This document shows, in pieces, positions 40,089 to 47,849 of a stretch of DNA of 64,000 nt. Numbering within the stretch: the first letter of the stretch is position 1; each line of letters begins with the position of its first letter. Source of the stretch: Candidatus Saccharimonadota bacterium (GTDB lineage: Bacteria > Patescibacteriota > Saccharimonadia > Saccharimonadales > Saccharimonadaceae). Under the pieces are notes generated by a model that ran no database searches, was not told the origin of the DNA, and worked only from the letters and a program-made list of their open reading frames with translations. The stretch covers positions 22,670 to 86,669 of the forward strand of contig JAGAEN010000007.1 in assembly GCA_017613135.1 (NCBI GenBank), read 5' to 3'. Both the position numbers and the translations under genes were made by a program.

Positions 40089-42044
40089 GTGCAAATAACA
40101 AAATCATTAAAATCATCAAATACATTAGAAAAAGACCGTATATTATACATAATGGTTCTTTCATTAATCTCATTAACTACTATTTCGGGCCTAGTTTTGT
40201 CTTCGCCCATTCTTTCTGCCCACGCTGATGATTCTGTTGTCACCACTACCGCCGTCACCGTCTCCGAATCTTGCTCTATGACTGCCACGGTCGGCACACC
40301 ACATTCTGCTAGCTTGCCAAATGGCACCTATTCCGGCACTAGTTATCCAAATGGTGTTGGTACTACTACTTTAAGAGCCTTCTGTAATGACCGTCAAGGC
40401 TTTGCCATCTACGCTATTGGCTATACCGGTGATGAATACGGTAATAACAAACTCCATTCAAATACTTTAGGCAATGATTATGATATTAATACTGGTATTT
40501 ATACTTCTGGTTCTACTACTAACTCTACCTGGTCCATGAAACTATCTAGTGTAGCCGGAGACTTTGCCCCTACTATAACTGATGGTACTAATAATACAGA
40601 AAACTTCACCACCTGGCACGTAGTACCTAGTGAATATACCAAAGTAGCCTACAGAACTACCGGTACTGATATCCTAGTAGGTGGCTCGGGCACTGGTTCT
40701 TCAGTAGAAGTGACTTATGATGCTTATATCTCCTCCACCCAGCCTGCCGGCACCTATGTAGGACAAGTAAAATATACCCTAGTCCACCCAAGCACTGCTG
40801 GTAAACCTGTGACACCACTTAAGGATTCGGATTGTCCAGCCGGCTATGTCTGCTATGCGCCTAACACATCGGACATTGAAGGCTCCATGTCTTCACTCGG
40901 CTCTATTTCTTCTTCACCTACTGCTGGTAAAATCAGTGTGGGCACTTCCGCCACCACCATTAACCTTATCGCACCAAACTACAAACGAGAAGGTTATGGC
41001 TTTGCTGGTTGGAGTACAGATTTTACTACTACAAATGCTAGTACTATTTACGGTCCAAATGAAACTCTCACGGTACCTTCTGCCACTCTCGCCACAAAGG
41101 GTATGATACTCTACCCAGTCTGGGTAGCCTCTTCTGGCACTCTTCAAGAGTTCTCCTGTGCAAGCTCTAGCTTAACTCCAGCAACCTATAATAGTACGAC
41201 TGGTAAAGTCTCTGCTACCCTTTCTTCCATAACTGCCCTTACTGATTCTCGTGACGGAAATGTCTACGCCGTAGCCAAGCTTGCAGATGGCTATTGCTGG
41301 ATGATAGAAAACCTTCGCCTAGATGCCAATCATTCTACGGATGGTAGCTTGGCACAAGGCTATGATACAGGCTTTATCGGACTACCAGATTCAGAAGATG
41401 CAAACTTTGATACAAATGGTACAGCAAACAATCTATACAGCACTGGTAACTATCGTACGATGCCACGCTATAATAATAACAATATTAAATTCGGCGGAAA
41501 AAATGCTTCTGGTACAGATTTGGTAGCCGGATATAATACAAACACCAATACAGCACAATGGTATAGCTATGGCAACTACTACTCCTGGCCAGCAGCTAAA
41601 GCCACCATTACAAACTACGAATCATATTCAGCAACTGATGCAGTATCCACTTCCATCTGCCCAGCTGGGTGGATACTCCCACTAGGCTACCAATCCACTG
41701 GTGCCTTAGATGATAATGAACAAAGCAGTACTTGGCGTGTACGTGGCTTCTCCTACCTAGACCGCATAATGGGTGGTACAGGACAAAATAGTAGCACTAA
41801 TTCAGTTACCAATGCATCAAATAGTGCTAACTGGCGCTCATTCCCGAACAACTTTGTTTACTCCGGGTACTGGGATGGTGCCCAGGCGAGCACTCGTAGC
41901 AGCAGCGGCTTCTATTGGTCGTCTTCTGCGAACAGTAACGGCCGCGCCTACGGCCTGGGCCTCAGCAGTAGCGTCGTCTACCCCGGGACGAATTACTACG
42001 TCAAGTACTACGGATTCACAGTCCGCTGCGTGGCTGGCTCTTAG
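40089..42044 (+). CDS. Secreted FISUMP surface protein, paralog of the 29524 product
   Basis: About 651 residues from the GTG at 40089, chosen because GGAG lies 6 nt upstream and the upstream ATG overlaps the promoter. A signal helix (about 20-42, ending LSAHADD) is followed by a beta-rich domain with two cysteines, one InlB-type repeat (YGFAGWSTDF...YGPNETL...LYPVW, about 40990-41130) and one C-terminal FISUMP domain (41150-42040). The last 40 codons (41907-42029) are GC-rich, mostly end in C or T, and look like a hypervariable region. A -10 TACAAT lies at 40051-40056. Confidence 0.8.
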   Translation: MQITKSLKSSNTLEKDRILYIMVLSLISLTTISGLVLSSPILSAHADDSVVTTTAVTVSESCSMTATVGTPHSASLPNGTYSGTSYPNGVGTTTLRAFCNDRQGFAIYAIGYTGDEYGNNKLHSNTLGNDYDINTGIYTSGSTTNSTWSMKLSSVAGDFAPTITDGTNNTENFTTWHVVPSEYTKVAYRTTGTDILVGGSGTGSSVEVTYDAYISSTQPAGTYVGQVKYTLVHPSTAGKPVTPLKDSDCPAGYVCYAPNTSDIEGSMSSLGSISSSPTAGKISVGTSATTINLIAPNYKREGYGFAGWSTDFTTTNASTIYGPNETLTVPSATLATKGMILYPVWVASSGTLQEFSCASSSLTPATYNSTTGKVSATLSSITALTDSRDGNVYAVAKLADGYCWMIENLRLDANHSTDGSLAQGYDTGFIGLPDSEDANFDTNGTANNLYSTGNYRTMPRYNNNNIKFGGKNASGTDLVAGYNTNTNTAQWYSYGNYYSWPAAKATITNYESYSATDAVSTSICPAGWILPLGYQSTGALDDNEQSSTWRVRGFSYLDRIMGGTGQNSSTNSVTNASNSANWRSFPNNFVYSGYWDGAQASTRSSSGFYWSSSANSNGRAYGLGLSSSVVYPGTNYYVKYYGFTVRCVAGS

Positions 42045-42092
42045 TAAAAAATCTAAATCCCATCGCCCCTTGTCTTTTCTCCACATCCGTGA

Positions 42093-42098
42093 TATAAT
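42093..42098 (+). promoter_or_regulatory. -10 box of the rpsF operon
   Basis: TATAAT at 42093-42098 in GTGATATAATAC; transcript start about 42105, giving a leader of about 78 nt. Confidence 0.7.
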
Positions 42099-42115
42099 AC
42101 CTCCATTATTAGCTC

Positions 42116-42165
42116 AGCAAACGAGCCAACCCCCTACCCGTTGATAGGGAAGAGCAGCGTTTGCT
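42116..42165 (+). promoter_or_regulatory. Structured rpsF leader, probable S6:S18 autoregulatory site
   Basis: AGCAAACG (42116-42123) pairs with CGTTTGCT (42158-42165). Inside, CCCTA pairs with TAGGG around a CCCGTTGA loop. A leader stem with a C-rich internal loop in front of an rpsF-ssb-rpsR operon fits the known S6:S18 binding motif, by which the two proteins repress their own operon. The class assignment is inferred from position and shape. Confidence 0.55.
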
Positions 42166-42182
42166 TTAACCAAAGGAGTACT

Positions 42183-42533
42183 ATGAAAGATTACGAACTT
42201 TCTATTCTCTATCATCCAGATCTCGAAACCAATCTGGAGCCAGCTATGACCAAGGTGAAGAAAATCATCGAATCGGCTGGTGGCAAAATCAAAAAAGAAG
42301 AAAACGACGGCAAGAAACGCCTGAGCTATTCTATCAAAGGTCAAGATTTTGCTGTTTATTATTACTATGACCTCGAACTCCCAGCCGAGGCCCCAAGCAA
42401 AATCAGCACTACACTAAACATCACCGATGAGGTGTTACGCTATTTGCTCGTGCGCGCCGATGCCAAGAGAGCCAAGTTAGCCACCCCGGTCGCTGACGAA
42501 AAAGAAGAATCAACCGAAGAAAAGGAGGCTTAA
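42183..42533 (+). CDS. rpsF: Ribosomal protein S6
   Basis: 116 residues (MKDYELSILYHPDLETNLEP...). The start is set by AAAGGAG 6 nt upstream; a longer frame begins inside the structured leader. S6 pairs with S18 on the 30S platform. It is encoded with ssb and rpsR as in most bacteria. The tail is acidic (EKEESTEEKEA). Confidence 0.96.
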   Translation: MKDYELSILYHPDLETNLEPAMTKVKKIIESAGGKIKKEENDGKKRLSYSIKGQDFAVYYYYDLELPAEAPSKISTTLNITDEVLRYLLVRADAKRAKLATPVADEKEESTEEKEA

Positions 42534-42534
42534 A

Positions 42535-42975
42535 ATGCGCGGTTTTTCAAAAGCAATTATCACCGGTAACCTTACTCGCGACCCCGAGCTCCGCACTACA
42601 CCTAGCGGTTCATCCGTTTGTAGTTTCTCCGTAGCGGTCAACCGTGTCTACAAAGACGCCAACGGCGAGCAAAAGGAAGACGTTTCCTTTATCGACTGTT
42701 CCGCTTGGGGCAAACTTGCCGAAATGATTTCCCAGTATGCCAAAAAAGGCAGTGGCGTTCTCGTTTCTGGCCGTTTAAGCCAACGCAGTTTCGAAGGCAA
42801 AGATGGCGTCAAGCGCTCTCGCACTGAAATCGTCGTCGAAGATTTCAACTTCACTGGTGCCGCCCCATCTCGTGATGGTGGCTCTAACTACGGTAGCAAT
42901 TCTAGCGATGCCGGTTCGTCCGATGTACCAGACGATATCCCAGAGGAAATTGACTTAAGTGAAGTTCCATTTTAA
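42535..42975 (+). CDS. ssb: Single-stranded DNA-binding protein
   Basis: 146 residues. OB fold (FSKAIITGNLTRDPELR...SFIDCSAWGKLAE...GRLSQRSFEGKDG), Gly/Ser-rich linker, and an acidic tip ending DLSEVPF, the usual protein-docking tail. Shine-Dalgarno AAGGAGG lies across the end of rpsF. Confidence 0.96.
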   Translation: MRGFSKAIITGNLTRDPELRTTPSGSSVCSFSVAVNRVYKDANGEQKEDVSFIDCSAWGKLAEMISQYAKKGSGVLVSGRLSQRSFEGKDGVKRSRTEIVVEDFNFTGAAPSRDGGSNYGSNSSDAGSSDVPDDIPEEIDLSEVPF

Positions 42976-43002
42976 TCAACTTAACGCGAAGAAAGGATCA
43001 AA

Positions 43003-43200
43003 ATGAAAAAATACAAGAGTGATGCAAATCTTTATTTCGATTACCGCGACACCAAGACTCTGCAGCGGTTTACCGATAGTTATGGTCGCATTGAGCCAAT
43101 CGCGAAGACTGGCCTTTCCGCTAAGCAGCAACGCCAACTCGCTGTCGCTGTGAAGCGTGCGCGCCATTTGGCACTTCTGCCATTCGTATCAAATAATTAA
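43003..43200 (+). CDS. rpsR: Ribosomal protein S18
   Basis: 65 residues. [22 protein letters not shown], then [25 protein letters not shown], the S18 signature. Binds S6. Preceded by GAAAGG. Confidence 0.95.
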   Translation: MKKYKSDANLYFDYRDTKTLQRFTDSYGRIEPIAKTGLSAKQQRQLAVAVKRARHLALLPFVSNN

Positions 43201-43208
43201 GGAGTAAT

Positions 43209-43766
43209 ATGTACGGACCAACAGATCTCAAGAAAAATACCCTTATCACCTTGGATGGCCAGCCGTACAAGGTGGTAGAATACTCACAAAAAGTGATGGG
43301 CCGTGGCGGCTCCATCGTAAATGTCAAAGTGAAGAATCTCATCACTGGCGCTCTACTTCCGAAGACTTTCAAAGGCCAGGAGAAAATTGAGCCAGCCGAA
43401 GTTACCACGAAAAAAGTCCAATATCTTTATCGTGACGACGAGAAGTTTTACTTTATGGACCCAGAATCTTTCGAACAATACGAGCTCAGTGCTGATATGG
43501 TCGGTGACCAAAAAGATTTTATGAAAGATGGCGATGAAATGGAAATCCAATTCTATAACGGCACTCCAATCAATCTCCAGCTTCCAAAGAATCTTTGGCT
43601 CACTGTGACATATACTGAAACGGCAGTCAAAGGCGATACCACCAGCTCCGTGATGAAAGATGCAACTCTCGAAACCGGCGTCGTGGTGAAGGTCCCGGCC
43701 TTCATTAAAGAAGGCGACACCGTCTCAATCGACACTGATACTTATGAGTACCGTGGACGTAAGTAG
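43209..43766 (+). CDS. efp: Elongation factor P
   Basis: 185 residues in three beta-barrel domains. EF-P relieves ribosome stalling at polyproline. The modification loop reads KKNTLITLDGQPYKVVEYSQKVMGRGGSIV in two parts around the loop tip (QKVMGRGG), where other EF-Ps carry Lys or Arg; no modifying gene is in the window. The C-terminal EF-P signature region is KEGDTVSIDTDTYEYRGRK. The last 23 bp overlap the next gene. Confidence 0.95.
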   Translation: MYGPTDLKKNTLITLDGQPYKVVEYSQKVMGRGGSIVNVKVKNLITGALLPKTFKGQEKIEPAEVTTKKVQYLYRDDEKFYFMDPESFEQYELSADMVGDQKDFMKDGDEMEIQFYNGTPINLQLPKNLWLTVTYTETAVKGDTTSSVMKDATLETGVVVKVPAFIKEGDTVSIDTDTYEYRGRK

Positions 43767-44406
43767 GGGTTATCTCAAAATTGAAGGTGCTGCTCGCGCC
43801 TTCAATTTTGACTTCAAAGATAAAGTCGTGCTCGACATCGGCTCCTCGACCGGCGGTTTCACTGAGTATGCCTTGGCCCACGGTGCCAAGAAAGTCATCG
43901 CAGTAGAGAAGGGCTCTCACCAAATGAAGGCCCCTCTCCGCTTCGATCCCCGCATCGATCTCCACGAAAAAACCGACATCTTCGACGTGATAGCGGCAGG
44001 CCAAACAGCAACTGTAACGTGTCCTAAGGGACATAAGGACTTGGCCAGAGCGGCTTGGGAGCTGTTGCCCGAAGGGCACGCTACAGTTGCTGTTTGGCCT
44101 ATGCCTGATATCATACTTGCTGATGTCTCTTTTTTAAGTCTCACCAAGATTCTGTCCTATGCGAAGAAGCATTTGGCGGGGAAGCATACCGAGTTTTTAG
44201 TGATGCTAAAGCCTCAATTTGAAGCCCGCCCCGACCAATTACACAGTGGTGTAGTGAAAAACGAAACCATTCGCCGCGAGATTATTAAGCAATTTGAATA
44301 CTGGTTAAAGCAAAACGGCTATCTTATTATTAAAAAACACGACAACGAACTCCACGGCAAAAATGGAAATATTGAAAGATTTTATAATTTAGGTCTTGCA
44401 AAATAA
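43744..44406 (+). CDS. TlyA-type rRNA 2'-O-methyltransferase, no S4 domain, with palindromic insert
   Basis: 220 residues. VSRGYLKIEGAARAF, SAM loop VVLDIGSSTGGFTEYAL, then ILADVSFLSLTKIL and LVMLKPQFEA match TlyA, which methylates ribose in 16S and 23S rRNA. The N-terminal S4 domain of full-length TlyA (about 60 residues) is absent; the start lies inside efp. Residues about 85-119 (GQTATVTCPKGH...) are encoded by a palindrome at 43998-44100 and are not part of the family. Confidence 0.85.
   Translation: MSTVDVSRGYLKIEGAARAFNFDFKDKVVLDIGSSTGGFTEYALAHGAKKVIAVEKGSHQMKAPLRFDPRIDLHEKTDIFDVIAAGQTATVTCPKGHKDLARAAWELLPEGHATVAVWPMPDIILADVSFLSLTKILSYAKKHLAGKHTEFLVMLKPQFEARPDQLHSGVVKNETIRREIIKQFEYWLKQNGYLIIKKHDNELHGKNGNIERFYNLGLAK
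43998..44100 (+). repeat. Palindromic insert in tlyA (third type)
   Basis: 103 bp with 24-bp arms (43998-44021 and 44077-44100) differing at one pair. The core has hairpins TGTCC-TAAG-GGACA and GCCC-GAA-GGGC. Same principle as family A (long stem, two hairpins, open frame) but an unrelated core. Confidence 0.85.
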
Positions 44407-44431
44407 AAATAAGCGCTATATAATACATAGT

Positions 44432-45478
44432 ATGAATCTATTACATGGCGTGGGCGACTTCTTCTCATTAGATATAGGGACGAATTCGATGCGTATAGTC
44501 CAACTATCCGGCAACAGCCAACACGGCTGGGTTTTGCAAAAGTTTGCATATGTTCCAATCGATGAAAAGCTCACCGGCGATTCTTCTGATTTGGGACGCA
44601 AACGTCTGGGAGAAGCTATCATGGGCGCCGTAAATCAAGCCGGCATCAAGACCAAAAATATTGCTATTGGTCTTCCAGCTAATAAGACCTTCACCAGTAT
44701 CGTTGAGACCGAAACTTTGCCCGACAAAGAACTTGTCAAAGCCTTCAAATATGAAATTGATAAATATGTTCCGATGCCGATGAGCGAAGCCAAGGCTGAT
44801 TTCGTCATACTCGGACCTAGTCCCAACGACCCTGCCAAGACCGAAGTCCTAGTTTCTTCTATTGCTAAAGAATACGCCGAATCTACTATGGAACTTGTCG
44901 AAAAAACTGGTTTCAACATTATTGCCATGGAGCCAGAACCCTTAGCGATGGCCAGATCCCTTGCTATTCCAGGCGCCATGGATGCTACCATGGTTGTCGA
45001 TTTTGGTGCAAAATCCACCGATCTTGTGATTGTTTACAAAGGCCAGCCTCGCCTAGTCCGTTCTATCCCAGGTGGCTTTGAAAGCCTCAATAAGACTCTA
45101 GCCGGTGGCTTGGATGTCCGTGAAGACCAATCCAGCCAATTCCTACTCAAATTTGGTCTTGCTGAAGATAAACTTGACGGCCAGGTTTTCAAAATTCTCG
45201 GCCACTCGCTTGAACTCTATGCTTCCGAACTCACCAAATCTGTCCGTTTCTTCCAGACTAAATATTTAAATGGCAAAGTTGGTGGCATTGTCCTTTCCGG
45301 CTACGCTAGCCGTATTCCACTTTTCGCTGAATATATCGAAGCCCGTACTAACGTCCCAACCATGAAAGGCAACCCTTGGCAATCCGTCCGCGTCACTACC
45401 GAACAGCAACAAGTTCTTGCTCCCGTGGCTAGCGAATTTGCCGTCGTAATCGGTTTGTCAGAAAGGAGTAATGACTAA
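44432..45478 (+). CDS. pilM: Type IV pilus assembly ATPase PilM
   Basis: 348 residues, an actin-like cytoplasmic protein that binds the PilN N-terminus. Motifs: FFSLDIGTNSMRIVQL (phosphate 1), VVDFGAKSTDLVIV (phosphate 2), and VLSGYASRIPLFAEYI (adenosine). The start is the ATG at 44432, with TATAAT (44419-44424) ending 7 nt upstream. It opens a pilus operon; the next gene's ATG overlaps its stop region (TAATGG). Confidence 0.93.
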   Translation: MNLLHGVGDFFSLDIGTNSMRIVQLSGNSQHGWVLQKFAYVPIDEKLTGDSSDLGRKRLGEAIMGAVNQAGIKTKNIAIGLPANKTFTSIVETETLPDKELVKAFKYEIDKYVPMPMSEAKADFVILGPSPNDPAKTEVLVSSIAKEYAESTMELVEKTGFNIIAMEPEPLAMARSLAIPGAMDATMVVDFGAKSTDLVIVYKGQPRLVRSIPGGFESLNKTLAGGLDVREDQSSQFLLKFGLAEDKLDGQVFKILGHSLELYASELTKSVRFFQTKYLNGKVGGIVLSGYASRIPLFAEYIEARTNVPTMKGNPWQSVRVTTEQQQVLAPVASEFAVVIGLSERSND

Positions 45479-46626
45479 TGGCCCGCGAAATTAACCTTGT
45501 TCCCGATATTAAAGGTGAAATGATTAGAGCTTTAAAGCTCCGAAACCTAATATTCTTTATTTGTATTGTAGTAGCTGGTGCTAGCGTGGCCGTAATACTG
45601 ATTTTTGCGATGATCGCCGGTGGCCAGCAGGCCGCCGTCAATGGCAAGAAAGATACTTTGAATGCCCTATCGTCCAAAATCAAAAGCTATAGTGATCTTG
45701 ACAATTTTCTCACCATTAAAGACCAACTTGGCAATCTTTCTACTATCGCCAGCAATAAAAAATTGTTATCTCGTACCTTCGGTATTCTGTCTGCCTTAAT
45801 GCCCAAAAATTCCGACACCATCACTATTTCCGAGCTTAACGTCGATCTTTCCGGTGATGCACCGACCATCTCTTTTGATGCTCAGGCTAATGCTGGTGAG
45901 GCCCCGTTCATCGACTACGCCGTTCTTGAATCGTTCAAGAAGAGTATGGATTATCTACGTTATGATTATGGCGATTATGTTGATAGAAATGGCAATGCTA
46001 TCCCAGCTTATTGTATTATTGAAACCGGCGCTGATGGTGCAATGCTTTATGACCAATCCAAGGGATATTATGCTTACTGGTTATTTAATGGCGACGGTTG
46101 CAACCCATCGGCGAATACTGAAGGTGCTGACAACAACTATCTATTCGAAGGATATGGTGATGAGCAAGTTGTCCGTATTTGGCGTACGCCACAATTTAAT
46201 GATTGGCTCGCCACTAACAATATGACCAAAGAGGGCGTTATTTCAAATGTTGCCCACTTTGATAGCAAATGTACTACCTATGCCAGCGTAACTGACGCCA
46301 GCGGTACTACATCCTGGTCGAGCATTAATAGTTCTTGCTTACTAGTCCCCGGTGGCTCCGAAAATGGTGGTATTAATATCTCAGACTCCTCCAACGGTCG
46401 CGATTCTAACGAGCAACTCGTTCTTAGATTTTCCGCTACCATTGTTCTTGCGCCCGAGTTCTATAATTTTAGCAATCATCACGTTCTCGCTATTGGCCCG
46501 ACTGGTCGCTACAACGTGACCGATTCCTACGTTCAAATCCAAAATATGTTTGGCGAGCGTGCCGCTGATTGTGCCGAAGGCGATACTGCATGTCTTAATA
46601 ACACTACTAATAAGGGAGGGAACTAA
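45478..46626 (+). CDS. pilN: PilN-like pilus protein, enlarged
   Basis: 382 residues, about twice the usual PilN. The cytoplasmic PilM-binding motif is REINLVPDIK, then one helix (about 22-48), then a PilN-like region to about 180 (ALMPKNSDTITISELNVDLSGDAPTISFDA). The extra 200 residues hold about six Cys and a Tyr/Asn-rich stretch and are unrecognised; they end with a beta-rich VLRFSATIVLAPEF part. The additional external domain may be lineage-specific. Confidence 0.82.
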   Translation: MAREINLVPDIKGEMIRALKLRNLIFFICIVVAGASVAVILIFAMIAGGQQAAVNGKKDTLNALSSKIKSYSDLDNFLTIKDQLGNLSTIASNKKLLSRTFGILSALMPKNSDTITISELNVDLSGDAPTISFDAQANAGEAPFIDYAVLESFKKSMDYLRYDYGDYVDRNGNAIPAYCIIETGADGAMLYDQSKGYYAYWLFNGDGCNPSANTEGADNNYLFEGYGDEQVVRIWRTPQFNDWLATNNMTKEGVISNVAHFDSKCTTYASVTDASGTTSWSSINSSCLLVPGGSENGGINISDSSNGRDSNEQLVLRFSATIVLAPEFYNFSNHHVLAIGPTGRYNVTDSYVQIQNMFGERAADCAEGDTACLNNTTNKGGN

Positions 46627-47496
46627 ATGGCTAAAGAAATTGCTATCTCAAAACGCGCAAAAATCTCCGAAGCTCAACAATATGTCTTACTTTCTGTGCT
46701 TGGTGCCGCCATCTTTCTTGGTGCTGCTATTTCTCTTACTCTACATTTCATCAAAGTTATTCAATTAAATATTGAAGTTATTTCTGCCGAAGAGGCTTCT
46801 ATTGCGTCTTATTCCAAAGCCATCAAAAATATCGGCATCTGCAAAAGTCCAAAGGGTTCTGTTTATACCAGTGAAGAACTGAAAAACTGTAATCCAGGAA
46901 GTATTGACGCCAAAGAAATTCCTGGTACTTTGCGTGCCAACATTCTTGAAAATATGGCCGCCAACCAGGCGCTCGCTTCAGTTCATAAAGAAAATGACAC
47001 GTCCTGCGTCAATCCATTAAACGGCAAAAAATACACCTATGCCGATATGATGTCACTTTATAATTCTGCCAATACAACCGAAGCTTTAATTACCGCTAGC
47101 GCTCTCATCCGTCGTTGCTCAGCTTTGCGCGTCATTCCAGATGCTCTTCCGACTAGCAAAAATGAAGAGGCTCTCCTTGCCAGCCTGAACAAAATATTTG
47201 TTCTTTCCGGTCTTGAGCCAGATTCCCTTAACCCTACTGGCAATTCAGAAGTTTCAACCTTTAGCGAATCTGTCAACACCCTTTCAGTTCAACTTTCCGT
47301 CGAAGCCAATTCTGCCTACACCATCAAATTCCTCGATAATGTCGAGCGTTCCATTCGTGATTTTCGTATCGAACGCGCAACTATTTCATGGGGCGGCAAT
47401 AAACTAGTTTTGCAAGCTCAAGCCCAAGCCTATTATATGATTCCATCTAGTCTTGAAGAAACCACTCAAGTAATTAAAGGAGATGAAAACGAATGA
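46627..47496 (+). CDS. pilO: PilO-like pilus protein
   Basis: 289 residues, one N-terminal helix (about 20-45), coiled-coil stretch, then a ferredoxin-like external domain (SVQLSVEANSAYTIKFLDNVERSIRDFRIERATI). It should pair with PilN to link the motor to the outside. The start abuts the PilN stop. Identity rests on position and topology more than on sequence. Confidence 0.75.
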   Translation: MAKEIAISKRAKISEAQQYVLLSVLGAAIFLGAAISLTLHFIKVIQLNIEVISAEEASIASYSKAIKNIGICKSPKGSVYTSEELKNCNPGSIDAKEIPGTLRANILENMAANQALASVHKENDTSCVNPLNGKKYTYADMMSLYNSANTTEALITASALIRRCSALRVIPDALPTSKNEEALLASLNKIFVLSGLEPDSLNPTGNSEVSTFSESVNTLSVQLSVEANSAYTIKFLDNVERSIRDFRIERATISWGGNKLVLQAQAQAYYMIPSSLEETTQVIKGDENE

Positions 47497-47849
47497 AAAC
47501 AGATTTAACCACTTCTATTATCGCTGCTATCGTTGGTACTGTCGCTGCCTACTTTGTCTGCAATCTTCTAGTGCCAAAAATCGAAAGCTTCACTCTGACC
47601 TCGCTCAGCTCCGATACTGACTACACATTGACCGAACCCAATGTTGAGGTTTTTAATTATCGTTCTGTCAACCCAACTGTTGAAGTTTACGTTGGTAATT
47701 GTACTGGTGATAATTGCGAAACGGCGATTATTATAGATGAAGAAACTGAAGAAAAACCCGAGGAAACTCCCGAGGAGCCAAGCACCGAAGAAGAAACTGA
47801 GCAAGAGCCAGGCGAAAACCAGGAGCCAGAAAATGGCACTACTGACTAA
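47493..47849 (+). CDS. Small pilus-operon membrane protein with acidic tail
   Basis: 118 residues. One helix (about 8-28) is followed by a short external part with a CTGDNC pair and a Glu/Pro-rich tail (EETEEKPEETPEEPSTEEE). It sits where PilP might be, but there is no lipoprotein Cys and no similarity I can see. Overlaps pilO by 4 bp (ATGA), and pilB starts inside its end. Confidence 0.7.
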   Translation: MKTDLTTSIIAAIVGTVAAYFVCNLLVPKIESFTLTSLSSDTDYTLTEPNVEVFNYRSVNPTVEVYVGNCTGDNCETAIIIDEETEEKPEETPEEPSTEEETEQEPGENQEPENGTTD

